From Acinetobacter sp. BY419 (GTDB lineage Bacteria > Pseudomonadota > Gammaproteobacteria > Pseudomonadales > Moraxellaceae), in assembly GCF_019038395.1 (NCBI RefSeq), contig NZ_JAGFXZ010000020.1, positions 1 through 58,785 of the forward strand: a DNA stretch of 58,785 nt, in the 5' to 3' direction. The notes beneath the pieces were generated by a model that was given only the letters and a program-made list of their open reading frames with translations, made no database searches and was not told the DNA's origin. This document shows positions 29,698 through 40,541 of this stretch, piece after piece; within the stretch, counting starts at the first letter, position 1; each line of letters opens with the position of its first letter. A program made the translations under genes and the position numbers.

Positions 29698-31143
29698 TTA
29701 GTGCCCACCGCCATTAATGGCTTTGGTCATGTCTTCAACCACTTTTTTCGCATCACCGAAGATCATCATGGTCTTGTCATTATAGAACAAGTCATTGTCC
29801 AGACCTGCATAACCGGTCGCCATAGAGCGTTTGATTACCATGATGGTACGTGCTTTATGTGCTTCCAGAATCGGCATACCATAAATTGGTGATGCTGGGT
29901 CATCTTTTGCCGCAGGGTTCACCACGTCATTTGCACCAATTACCAATACCACATCTGTTGCCGGGAAGTCGGAGTTGATTTCGTCCATCTCTAAAATGTC
30001 TTCATAGGGTACGTCGGCTTCTGCAAGCAATACGTTCATATGACCTGGCATACGACCTGCTACCGGGTGAATCGCAAAACGTACTGTCACGCCCTGTTCT
30101 TTCAACAAGTTAGCCAACTCTTTAACTGCATTCTGTGCACGACCTTGTGCCATACCATAACCCGGCACAATCACCACACTGTCTGCATTCGACATCAGGA
30201 AGCCCGCATCATCTGCAGAACCTGAACGATGGTTACGTGGCGCTTTATCGCCTGCATCTGCTGCTGCAACCGCTGTACCGCCCATCGCACCACCAAACAG
30301 GACATTGATGATCGAACGGTTCATGGCTTTACACATGATATAAGACAGAATTGCCCCCGATGAACCCACCAGTGAACCTGCAACGATCAGCATGTTATTT
30401 TCAAGCGTGAAACCAATCCCTGCTGCAGCCCAACCCGAGAATGAGTTAAGTAGTGAAACCACCACCGGCATATCACCGCCACCGACTGGTGCAATCCATA
30501 CCCAACCGAATGCCAGTGCAAGCGCAGTCATTGCCCAGAACGATGTCATATCACCGGTCAGGAAGAAGTGAATACCAAAACCTAACATTGCAATAAAGAT
30601 AATCGCTTGGACTGGTTTTACCCATGTACCAGAAATGGTTTTTGCCCATTTCTTTGCAGCCAGTTTACCGTAAGCAAAAACTGATGCCGTAAAGGTAATC
30701 GCACCGACAAAACAGCCCACGAACAATTCAAATAGATGAACACGGCTCATTGCATGGAAATTGACGCCATTGGCAGCCAATAGGTCTGGACCAAGTTCGA
30801 TCAATTTGTTGTTGTGAATAATTGCTGCAACTGCAATCAACACCGCAGCCAAACCCACCAGGGAATGCATCAAGGCTACAGTTTCTGGCATCTGGGTCAT
30901 GGGTACGGTACGTGCACGGGCAATGCCCACGATTGCACCCAGTACCATTGCACCAATGATCATCCAGACCACCGGATTGTCTGCAACGAAGAAAGTAGTC
31001 AATACTGCAATCGCCATGGCGATCATGCCGTAACGGTTGCCTTGAATCGCAGTTTTAGGGCCTGATAAACCACGTAACGTCAGGATAAAAAGAACGGCAC
31101 CAATCAGGTAGAACCAATCCGCATATTCTCGAATCATTTCCAT
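29698..31143 (-). CDS. pntB: NAD(P) transhydrogenase subunit beta
   Basis: PntB makes up most of the proton channel and the NADP(H)-binding domain of the proton-translocating transhydrogenase, which forms NADPH from NADH. The 481 residues show about nine transmembrane helices (residues ~1-260), and a C-terminal dIII domain with 'SVVIVPGYGMAQGRAQNAVKELA', 'IHPVAGRMPGHMNVLLAEADV', 'VLVIGANDVVNPAA', and 'VIKRSMATGYAGLDNDLF'. It is last of the three-gene pnt operon, 3 bp after pntA-2. Confidence 0.97.
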   Translation of the reverse strand: MEMIREYADWFYLIGAVLFILTLRGLSGPKTAIQGNRYGMIAMAIAVLTTFFVADNPVVWMIIGAMVLGAIVGIARARTVPMTQMPETVALMHSLVGLAAVLIAVAAIIHNNKLIELGPDLLAANGVNFHAMSRVHLFELFVGCFVGAITFTASVFAYGKLAAKKWAKTISGTWVKPVQAIIFIAMLGFGIHFFLTGDMTSFWAMTALALAFGWVWIAPVGGGDMPVVVSLLNSFSGWAAAGIGFTLENNMLIVAGSLVGSSGAILSYIMCKAMNRSIINVLFGGAMGGTAVAAADAGDKAPRNHRSGSADDAGFLMSNADSVVIVPGYGMAQGRAQNAVKELANLLKEQGVTVRFAIHPVAGRMPGHMNVLLAEADVPYEDILEMDEINSDFPATDVVLVIGANDVVNPAAKDDPASPIYGMPILEAHKARTIMVIKRSMATGYAGLDNDLFYNDKTMMIFGDAKKVVEDMTKAINGGGH

Positions 31144-31146
31144 GGA

Positions 31147-31470
31147 TTAACCCTCTTTTTTCTTTTGCTTAGGTTTAAACATTTCCAGCATGCGTGCAGT
31201 CACTGCAAAGCCACCAAAAATATTAATACTGGCCAGGAACACCGCGATTGCACCCAATACACTCACCACGTTAATGGTCTGGAAATCGACACTGCCTTCC
31301 ACGCCGATCACCGGCAAACCAACGGTCTGGATCATCGCACCGACAATAATGATCGAGGACAAGGCATTGGTTACTGCCATCAACGGCGTATGCAATGCTG
31401 GTGTTACACCCCACACCACGTAGTAACCTACGAAAATGGCAAGGACAAAAATCGTAATTGTTTCAACCAT
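31147..31470 (-). CDS. pntAB: NAD(P) transhydrogenase subunit alpha, part 2
   Basis: The 107-residue membrane subunit corresponds to the C-terminal helices of E. coli PntA. Three hydrophobic stretches are visible: '[18 protein letters not shown]', '[15 protein letters not shown]' and '[20 protein letters not shown]'; the end '[12 protein letters not shown]' is characteristic. The split of PntA in two polypeptides is normal in many alpha- and some gammaproteobacteria, including Acinetobacter. Confidence 0.95.
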   Translation of the reverse strand: MVETITIFVLAIFVGYYVVWGVTPALHTPLMAVTNALSSIIIVGAMIQTVGLPVIGVEGSVDFQTINVVSVLGAIAVFLASINIFGGFAVTARMLEMFKPKQKKKEG

Positions 31471-31481
31471 GAGTCTTCTCC

Positions 31482-32609
31482 TTAACCACGTTTCAGCAGC
31501 ACTTGGCCGCCATGAGTGACAAGTAGGGCTTTTTGAATTTCTTCTTCTGGATTCAGTACAAAATTCTTGTCGGCATCAAATAACGTTTCAACGAAGTTAA
31601 ATACGTTACGTGCATATAAAGCCGATGCTTCAGTCGATACAGTTGAGGGGATATTTGGAATACCGAGAATTTTGACACCGTTTTCAGTATGTACAGTTTC
31701 ACCGCATTTCGAACCTTCAACGTTACCGCCCGATTCAACTGCCATATCTAAAATGACTGAACCCGGTTTCATCTTCGCAACTGTTTCAGCACGGATTAAA
31801 CGAGGTGCATCACGGCCTGGTAAAAGCGCTGTGGTAATCACGATGTCAGCATTCGACACTGCCTTATCAACAATTGCAGCCTGATCGCGGATGTATTCTT
31901 CACCCGGCATCCAGCCATAACCATTCTTGGCAGCATCAGCCGCTTTCTGCTGTTCTTCAGCCGACATCGGTACATCCAGCCATTTACCACCTAAAGACTC
32001 CACTTGCTCTTTGGCGGTTGGACGCAAGTCTGTGGCTTCAACGATGGCACCTAACCGTTTTGCTGTTGCAATCGCTTGCAGACCCGCCACGCCTACACCC
32101 ATGATTACGACACGAGCCGGTTTGACCGTACCCGCAGCAGTCATCAGCATCGGGAACATGCGCTGGTATTCAGCCGCGGCCAAAAGCACCGACTTGTATC
32201 CTGCAAGGTTGGCTTGAGAAGACAAGACATCCATGTTCTGCGCACGAGACAAGGTTCGTGGCAAAAGTTCTAATGCAAATGCAGACACGTTTTGTGCCGC
32301 GAATTGGTCAAGCTCAGTATTACGGTAAGGATCAAACATCGCCACGATGGTGGTGTTCGGATTGAGTTTTTGAATTTCCTCACCTTTGGGTGCACGAACT
32401 TTTAAAATCAATTGACTACCGGTGTAGGCATCATCCGTAATTTTGGCACCAACTTGTTCATAGGCACTATCGATATAGGCAGCTTTAAGCCCTGCACCAC
32501 GTTCGACAATCACGCTATGTCCTGCGCTGATCAATTTCTTTACTGTCTCTGGCGTCGCAGCGACGCGATTTTCACCGACAACAGTTTCGGCTGGAATTCC
32601 GATCTGCAT
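31482..32609 (-). CDS. pntAA: NAD(P) transhydrogenase subunit alpha, part 1
   Basis: The 375-residue soluble dI subunit binds NAD(H). Its N-terminus '[21 protein letters not shown]' is shared with alanine dehydrogenase. The nucleotide fold is '[22 protein letters not shown]', and '[16 protein letters not shown]' and '[17 protein letters not shown]' are family motifs. It is first in the pnt operon. The start ATG at 32609 follows CTTGAGGAAC with good spacing. A near-palindrome lies 34 bp upstream. Confidence 0.96.
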   Translation of the reverse strand: MQIGIPAETVVGENRVAATPETVKKLISAGHSVIVERGAGLKAAYIDSAYEQVGAKITDDAYTGSQLILKVRAPKGEEIQKLNPNTTIVAMFDPYRNTELDQFAAQNVSAFALELLPRTLSRAQNMDVLSSQANLAGYKSVLLAAAEYQRMFPMLMTAAGTVKPARVVIMGVGVAGLQAIATAKRLGAIVEATDLRPTAKEQVESLGGKWLDVPMSAEEQQKAADAAKNGYGWMPGEEYIRDQAAIVDKAVSNADIVITTALLPGRDAPRLIRAETVAKMKPGSVILDMAVESGGNVEGSKCGETVHTENGVKILGIPNIPSTVSTEASALYARNVFNFVETLFDADKNFVLNPEEEIQKALLVTHGGQVLLKRG

Positions 32610-33591
32610 GAGCGTTCCTCAAGCTAATTTTTCTTAAGTAAACATCGCTTAAACGATGCTTCCCCTCAGGATGTGTTTTTGTTGAATTTTTGGATTCTAA
32701 TCAAACTATTTGAAATTACTACCTACTATTTATTTAATAAATGCCTATATATTGAACTGATGATTCATAAAAATGCTGCTGTCATGGTAGATGGCTTAAA
32801 TACGCCAAATATTTATATTTGATTATTTTATAAACGATATTCATTCCGCTGAATGAAATACCCAGATTCTGTTGTATTAAACAGGCACAGATTTCCGATT
32901 TATTTTGTTACATTGATCATTCTGACAATTATTACCTTATTTCTAGGTACATGCGCAGATTTTGAATCTATCTAATCCCTACAGATAGCGGCGCTTTAGC
33001 CCAGCCATTTTTTTATTGTTGACTTTTCTGACAAATTTAGCACTCAAGCAAGAGCACTGATTTTAGATGCTAAAATCGTATTTTATGTAATGATATAATT
33101 TGTTTTAAGAGGATCCTTAGCAGAGAAAATTGATGCATCTGACAAAAAATAATCTCCAAAAATTTATAAGACTCAGGTCTCAAACCCTCAGATAAAGAAG
33201 AAGAAAAAACATTGAGGACTATTTATTATATTAATATCCGGAACCTGATTAAAAATTAAAAATCCAGTTTTTGCACCAAATTTGGGCAAAAAAATTAGAG
33301 TAAATATTCAACTTTATGGACCTTATTACTCTTTTTTTGTTCTTCCTGCAGGGAGATGCGCTTTAAAAACGCGACTCCCTCATGAACAGACAATAAATCC
33401 TGTAAATATTCACACATGCTTTCCGTTGCAAATTACTTCTTTATTTAAGCTGCATGAGTCCTGAGCATTATCAATGCTGGAAATATTTCTCTACTTTTAA
33501 AACATTAACTTCTAGCCTATAGTGCGCTCAATTCCGACATTATTCTCCTTCCTCATTTAAATTCTTCTGGTCTTAAGACAAGGTTAGCGCC
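32610..33591. other. 982-bp gene-poor region
   Basis: No convincing gene is present. The one 60-codon plus-strand frame (33282-33464) lacks a ribosome binding site and family resemblance. Next to pntA is a near-palindrome at 32643-32658 (arms CATCG/CGATG). The region is AT-rich and likely contains the promoters of pnt (minus) and the MFS gene (plus), but I cannot fix them. Confidence 0.5.
32643..32658. repeat. near-palindrome upstream of pntA
   Basis: CATCGCTTAAACGATG is a 16-bp inverted repeat with one mismatched pair, 34 bp before the pnt operon start. It might be an operator; there is no T-run. Confidence 0.3.
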
Positions 33592-34779
33592 ATGAACACG
33601 CCTCTCGATATTAGTCAAAATAAGCCTTTATTATGGCTGATGGCGATTGCATGCGGTTTATGTGCCGGAGCCAACTATTATTGCCAGCCGCTGATTTCAT
33701 CGATTCAGCAATATTATCAGGTGCCTGAATCACAAGTGGCGCTCACCGTCACCTTTGCTCAAATCTCTTATGCCTTGGGTCTGCTGTTTATTGTGCCTTT
33801 GGGTGACATACTAAATAAAACCAAGCTGATTCCCTTTCTCATGCTGGGTGCGGCGGCAGGTTTATTTATTTGTGCCGCTGCGGTGAACCTGCCGATGCTC
33901 TGGGTGGGTACTATCATTGCCGGATTGTTTTCTGTGGCTGCGCAGATTCTGATTCCCTTGGCCACCATGGCAGTCAAACCGGAAAAAACTGGAGAAGTGG
34001 TAGGTTTCCTGATGAGCGGCTTGCTGGTCGGTATCCTGCTCTCGACCAGTATCGCTGGATTACTGTCGGATCTGTTTCACTGGAAAATGATTTACATAGT
34101 CAGTGGCATCAGCATGCTGGCTTTAAGTTTTTATTTAAGAGGAAAATTGCCGAGTCTTCCGCGTCTAAGAATCAGCTATGCAGCGATTTTTAGATCCATG
34201 GCACAATTACTTCAGCAGGAACCGCGTCTGGTTTTGCGTTCACTTACAGGTGCCTGCGCTTTTGCTGCCATGAGCATGTTGTTCTCGACCATCGCTCTGC
34301 TGCTGACCCAAGAACCTTTTCAGCTTTCTGATGTTATGGTTGGTCTGGTGACACTGGTGGGAGTGTTTGGTGCACTTTCCACACAAGTAATTGGGAAATG
34401 GGCCGATCGTGGCCATATCAAAACCCTAAGCTGGGTCGGCTGTTCTATCCTGATTGGGAGCTGGCTGTTCCTATATTTTGGTGCGGTATCGCTGCTCAGT
34501 TATATTCTGGGTTATGGACTCATTAATCTCGGACTCGCAATTACTCATAGCTGTAACCAGAACGTAATTTTTCGCCTGCGCCCGGATGCCAAATCACGGG
34601 TGAACTCACTCTACATGACCTTGTACTTTATTGGGGGAGCTTGTGGTTCGGCCTTAGGCGTATACGCCTGGCATCATGGTGGATGGAGCATGACCTGTCT
34701 GGCAGGGCTCGGGCTGGCTCTATTTGCTACATTATTCATCCTGCTGGATCAATGGCATCATGCACGGAAGTTAGCATGA
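33592..34779 (+). CDS. MFS transporter
   Basis: The 395-residue inner-membrane protein has twelve predicted helices and the MFS loop signature between helices 2 and 3 ('PLGDILNKTKLI', a variant of GxxxDRxGRR). It ends with a short cytosolic tail. 'CAGANYYCQPLI' near the N-terminus is typical of the YdhP/Bcr-like drug:proton antiporter group in Proteobacteria. The substrate is unknown. The gene stands alone; the next gene is convergent and ends 13 bp away, with no clear terminator between them. Confidence 0.85.
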   Translation: MNTPLDISQNKPLLWLMAIACGLCAGANYYCQPLISSIQQYYQVPESQVALTVTFAQISYALGLLFIVPLGDILNKTKLIPFLMLGAAAGLFICAAAVNLPMLWVGTIIAGLFSVAAQILIPLATMAVKPEKTGEVVGFLMSGLLVGILLSTSIAGLLSDLFHWKMIYIVSGISMLALSFYLRGKLPSLPRLRISYAAIFRSMAQLLQQEPRLVLRSLTGACAFAAMSMLFSTIALLLTQEPFQLSDVMVGLVTLVGVFGALSTQVIGKWADRGHIKTLSWVGCSILIGSWLFLYFGAVSLLSYILGYGLINLGLAITHSCNQNVIFRLRPDAKSRVNSLYMTLYFIGGACGSALGVYAWHHGGWSMTCLAGLGLALFATLFILLDQWHHARKLA

Positions 34780-34792
34780 TGCTTAATCCTAT

Positions 34793-35440
34793 TTAGCTGA
34801 CTTGCGCTGCCGGATAATAGGGCTTATTCAAATCCAGCGTTTTTGAGTTTTCCAATAAAATACAGATAAAAACTGGCAATAATGCTGCCAGAATTCGGCA
34901 ACTTTCCTCGAATGACTTATGGTTCAATGAACTTTGGCAGGTCATGCCGCCATGTATGAGCTGATGATGTAAGGTATATAAACGATCAAATAACAGCTTT
35001 AGAACTTCAACTGAATTTTTTTCCTGCAAGGCATTCTGTATTTGTTGCTTCTGATTCTCAAGTACTGCCTGACAGTTTTCCAGACTAATTTTTTGATTGC
35101 GATAATCCCAAAAGCTTTGATTTAAATATGAGCTATCTAATAGTGAATGAATCGGCTGGCTATATTTTTCCCAGACAATATGGCTGATTTTCTGCTCTGT
35201 ATCGTTATGGCAAAGTATTTCTAAAAATTGATGTAACTTGTCTTGCCCCTGAATCAGATCGCCCTCCTCTGCATAAATAGACTGAAAGCTGATCCACAAG
35301 CTGATAAATTTAAAATCCAGATCTCGATCCAGCTCCAGTGATTTTTTAAACCAGCTCACTCCACGATGAATTCTTAAATTAAAATGTGCCGAATTTTGTG
35401 CTTTATAGCTTTTGTAAATTTCCTCCAGTAACAGCATCAT
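34793..35440 (-). CDS. orphan HEPN-like protein
   Basis: The 215-residue helical protein has an N-terminal 'FKFISLWISFQSIYA' region and a C-terminal 'RLYTLHHQLIHGG ... SCRILAALLPVFICILLEN ... YYPAA' region. These match HEPN-domain proteins whose consensus reads 'RNQLVHGGATWNS'. In active HEPN RNases the motif is R-x4-6-H; here the Arg position (residue 158) is His while the final His163 is kept, so catalysis is doubtful, although Arg153 gives alternative spacing. No nucleotidyltransferase antitoxin lies beside it. The function is unknown. It sits between two AT-rich gaps and has a different base composition from the MFS neighbour. Confidence 0.55.
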   Translation of the reverse strand: MMLLLEEIYKSYKAQNSAHFNLRIHRGVSWFKKSLELDRDLDFKFISLWISFQSIYAEEGDLIQGQDKLHQFLEILCHNDTEQKISHIVWEKYSQPIHSLLDSSYLNQSFWDYRNQKISLENCQAVLENQKQQIQNALQEKNSVEVLKLLFDRLYTLHHQLIHGGMTCQSSLNHKSFEESCRILAALLPVFICILLENSKTLDLNKPYYPAAQVS

Positions 35441-36399
35441 TGTTCTCCTTATTTATGGCGTTTTTTATTCCTCTCTCACTATTAAAATATACCACTGAGA
35501 AATGACTGGGAATTCCAATTTCATTTTTAGCTGACATTGTCATAGCTCAACAGGAAGCTCGCCCTACTAGGCTTGTTTTTTAATTTTATTTTCCTCCCCC
35601 TCTTTTTTTTAATATCAGCAATTCGGTACGAGTACATCAGCCGTACCTACCAGGTACCAAAGCATTATTTTTTCCTCTTTTTTCGAAAAAGCATAAATGG
35701 AAAGTGTATTGAAAATGAACAATAAATAAGGCTTTAAACTGATTTTTGAGCGTGAGAACTATATAGGCTTATTCAGATAATATTTCTAAACCCCCTTATC
35801 TAAAATAAATAGTTCGGGAATTAATCTAACTTAACCCCTCATTATATTATTTTCGTCACAATAAAATAAACGTTTATAATATCAAAAATACACACCACAA
35901 TTTAATATAAAAATTAAAACCTAATATAAGAAAACCACCTTACACCAAGAATTAAAATTAATGAACATTTAAGTTAATATTCATTAAAAATAAATTATTT
36001 TTAAATTCCAAATAATACCAGGATTAAATATATAGTAACAATTACTCTTTAATATGTGAAAAATAACATATTGACCTTAAAACACTTTTCAAAAAAGATT
36101 ATTAATTACAAAGTTTTAAAAAAATTAAATAAAACCAAGTTTAAATAAAATAATATTTTCATTAAATAAAATATATACTTACATAAAAATCATATTTTGT
36201 TCCAAAATGTAACTAAACCTCAAAAACTTCTTTAAAAAAAATATTATAAACACTAAATATTTGATTAAATTAAGTTCAATATAAAAGAACATGATTTGCA
36301 TTTTTCTCAATCAAGCATAATATTTTTATAAAGTCACAAACAAATATATCAAATCAAAAAAAATAGATCAATTAACACAATTTATAGTGAGTCTATAAA
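35441..36399. other. 959-bp AT-rich gap upstream of aspT
   Basis: The part from about 35820 to 36399 is strikingly A/T-rich, with stop codons in all frames and no gene. Around 35625-35657 are small GGTACG/CGTACC and GGTACC inverted repeats. The region is likely the promoter and regulatory zone of aspT-aspD, including a candidate promoter at 36296-36323. Confidence 0.55.
36296..36323 (+). promoter_or_regulatory. candidate promoter of aspT-aspD
   Basis: TTGCAT (36296-36301) and TAATAT (36318-36323) are 16 bp apart, about 75 bp before aspT. In such AT-rich DNA chance matches are likely. Confidence 0.35.
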
Positions 36400-38085
36400 A
36401 TGATGGAATGGATACAAAATGAATTAAGTCAAAGCCCTTCAATTCTATTGTTTTTATCTTTGGCAATAGGCTTTTGGATTGGTAAATTTCGATTCGGTAA
36501 ATTCCAGCTTGGCGGCGTTGCTGGCTCATTGCTTGCTGCCGCTGTACTCAGTCTTATTGGTGTAACTGTTGATAATGGCGTCAAAGCCATACTCTTCGCA
36601 GTGTTCATTTATGCAGTCGGTTTTGAAAGTGGTCCACAGTTTTTTAAATCGCTGGGACCAAAATCTATGAAAGAAGTTCTGTTAGCGGTATTTTTGGCAG
36701 TTTGCGGACTGGCTACCGTGCTCATCATGGCAAAAATCTTCCACCTAGATAAAGGGATGGCAGCAGGTTTGGCATCAGGCGGACTGACCCAGTCGGCAAT
36801 TATTGGTACAGCAGGCGATGCAATTTCCCGTCTCGACTTGCCTGCCGCGGAGATCCAGAAGCTTCAGTCAAATGTCGCGGTTGGATATGCATTAACCTAT
36901 ATTTTCGGGTCACTCGGTGCCATCATTATCTGCGCAAGTACCGTGCCAAAATTTATGGGCCGTAGTATTCGTGATGATGCGCTCAAGGCTCAAGCTGAAC
37001 AGCTAAAAGGTGCTTATCAACTGGCGCCTGGGCAGGAACCGGCCATGCCTGAAATTGTTGGGCGTATTTATAGAGTCCAGCAGGCCTCAGGACAAACAAT
37101 TGCAGAGCTTCAGTCAAAAATCCCCAACATTACCATTGAACGGATTAAACGCGGCACTCAATTTATCGATGCCTCTCTAGAAACCAAGCTCGAGACAGAT
37201 GATATTATTCTGGTGATTGGTCGTAGAGCGGGTGTCGTTTCAATTGCTCAACATATCGGGACTGAACTGGAATCCTCCGAAGGCATGGAAATAGTCATGT
37301 CTACCACGGATATGATTCTCAGAAACTCCAAATACATCAATCGCACCCTAGGAGATGTGAGGGCTAACACCCCAGAGTATCTAAAACATGGTGTTTATGT
37401 GATTGGAATTAAAAGAAATAATGAATCAGTACCCATGGATGATAATACTGTTCTTCGTAAAGGAGATGTCATTACTGTCTATGGTACAAAAAATGATCTT
37501 GACCGGATGGTCAAAGAGGGTGGTCGTGCTATATCCCAAAGCATAAAAACAGATTGGGTTTTCCATGGCCTAGGTTTGGTTGTTGGTCTGTTAATCGGTT
37601 TAATTGTTATCCGTATTAGCAACATGCCGTTAACGCTAGGTGCAGGCGGAGGAGCACTTTTATCCGGTTTATTGTTTGGCTGGCTGCATAGCCGCAATCA
37701 GGTACGAGGCAATATGCCTCTGGCTGCCTCTCAAATTCTCAAAGATTTAGGTCTGGCCGGTTTCGTGGCGGCCGTAGGTCTGGAATCTGGCTTGCAGGCC
37801 TATCATACGATTATGCAAAGTGGCCTATCCCTGTTTATGATTGGAGTCGTGATAACAGTGGTTCCACTCATTCTCTCCATGTTTTTTGCCCGCTATATAC
37901 TCCGTTATGACAACGTCGCAGTAATGGCCGGAGCATTATCAGGTGCCCGAAGTGCCAACCCTGCTTTTGGTGCGGTTTTGGATAAAGCCGGGAACTCTAT
38001 CCCAACCGTTCCATTTGCCATTACTTATGCATTAGCCAATGTATTTTTAACCTTGCTTGGTCCACTCATTGTGGCGCTGGCTTAA
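36400..38085 (+). CDS. aspT: aspartate:alanine exchanger AspT
   Basis: AspT swaps external aspartate for internal alanine across the inner membrane. Together with the decarboxylase, this consumes a proton inside and so builds proton-motive force. The 561 residues are two homologous membrane halves (~10-180 and ~380-560; repeated 'GFESGPQFF'/'GLESGLQAY' and 'GLASGGLTQSAIIGTA'/'ALSGARSANPAFG' motifs) separated by a TrkA-C-like cytosolic region. This is the AAE/YidE-YbjL architecture. Adjacent ATGs at 36400 and 36403 are possible. No strong ribosome binding site is visible. aspD follows after 54 bp. Confidence 0.92.
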   Translation: MMEWIQNELSQSPSILLFLSLAIGFWIGKFRFGKFQLGGVAGSLLAAAVLSLIGVTVDNGVKAILFAVFIYAVGFESGPQFFKSLGPKSMKEVLLAVFLAVCGLATVLIMAKIFHLDKGMAAGLASGGLTQSAIIGTAGDAISRLDLPAAEIQKLQSNVAVGYALTYIFGSLGAIIICASTVPKFMGRSIRDDALKAQAEQLKGAYQLAPGQEPAMPEIVGRIYRVQQASGQTIAELQSKIPNITIERIKRGTQFIDASLETKLETDDIILVIGRRAGVVSIAQHIGTELESSEGMEIVMSTTDMILRNSKYINRTLGDVRANTPEYLKHGVYVIGIKRNNESVPMDDNTVLRKGDVITVYGTKNDLDRMVKEGGRAISQSIKTDWVFHGLGLVVGLLIGLIVIRISNMPLTLGAGGGALLSGLLFGWLHSRNQVRGNMPLAASQILKDLGLAGFVAAVGLESGLQAYHTIMQSGLSLFMIGVVITVVPLILSMFFARYILRYDNVAVMAGALSGARSANPAFGAVLDKAGNSIPTVPFAITYALANVFLTLLGPLIVALA

Positions 38086-38124
38086 ATACACAAATAAATT
38101 TTAATTTGATCCAGCTTACAATAA

Positions 38125-39741
<1,617 letters not shown>

Positions 39742-40541
39742 TATTTGAATGAAGCAGGCTAAGCCCATATCAGGATCCAAGAATCTAACTAGAGCATGTT
39801 TCTGATTCTTTAGTAAATCCTTGCTCCGAGTGGACTGAAATTGCGAGCAGGAATTAGCAAAGAATAATATTTTATATCTGCCCTAAAAGACCTCAATGAT
39901 CTTTTAGGGCTTACTTAATAAATAACAGAGAAACTTTATGCTTTCCTATGAGCCATTTTCTGACTCCAGTCAACTTAGCAAAGAGTGATAACTCTGGGCG
40001 GCCTATAAGCCGCACCAGCAAATGAATCTATTTTAATAAGAATTTATATCAAATAATAATTTGCTTCCGCTACACTACACATCTTGTTCTTCGTTTAGAA
40101 GCTGAAGTACATGGTTTAAAAAACAGATGGAATGCACTTCACTTCAATGATTATACCCAGCCAAAGCTACTGATTTTAATTTAAGATCTATGGTGATTTA
40201 TATACAAGCTATTAATTTATATAAATATATTTCTGTATTTTCTCTTTAGTCCTGCCCTTAGGCCTTCTCTCCTCTATTTCTTATACACCTACCCGCTCAA
40301 GTCTGTTTACTTTTTGAGTTCCCTCTCAGCAAGACTAGCTTTCCGGTTGATCCCGAAGCTGTCATGATATTTAATTAACACTTTCCAATGCTCTTTTACC
40401 TCCAATCACCTTGAGCAATTTATAGCATGAATTATTTTTGAATTATGGTGTAAAATTTGGCGCTAAATGCAAACTGCATCCTCTATCTAAATATAGATTT
40501 TTTGCAGCTTGCACCACCATGATTAAAGGCATGATTTTTTA
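39742..40541. other. 800-bp gap between aspD and dusA
   Basis: No gene is supported. A long hairpin lies at 39880-39910, and two small hairpins adjoin at 39982-39995 and 39998-40013. A 29-codon open stretch near 40083-40170 reads like a protein fragment ('LRLEAEVHGLKNRW') but is flanked by stops and I do not recognise it; it may be chance or gene decay. Confidence 0.45.
39880..39910 (+). terminator. possible aspD terminator
   Basis: A perfect 11-bp stem (39880-39890 with 39900-39910, GCCCTAAAAGA/TCTTTTAGGGC) lies 138 bp past aspD. Its T-run is weak (TTACTTAATA), so termination efficiency is uncertain. Confidence 0.5.

Noticed and set aside
31147..32609. Broken pntA
   Set aside because: Split PntA-1/PntA-2 is the normal arrangement in this group, with a proper start and ribosome site for each part.
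33282..33464. 60-codon plus-strand open frame in the gap before the MFS gene
   Set aside because: No ribosome binding site, no family resemblance and no signal peptide; in AT-rich DNA such a frame is expected by chance.
35620..35660. GGTACC-type repeats as an attachment or CRISPR-like site
   Set aside because: Only short unequal arms, no regular spacing and no integrase or cas gene nearby.
40083..40170. Transposase remnant after aspD
   Set aside because: The fragment 'LRLEAEVHGLKNRW' does not match a transposase I can name and there are no terminal inverted repeats or target duplications.
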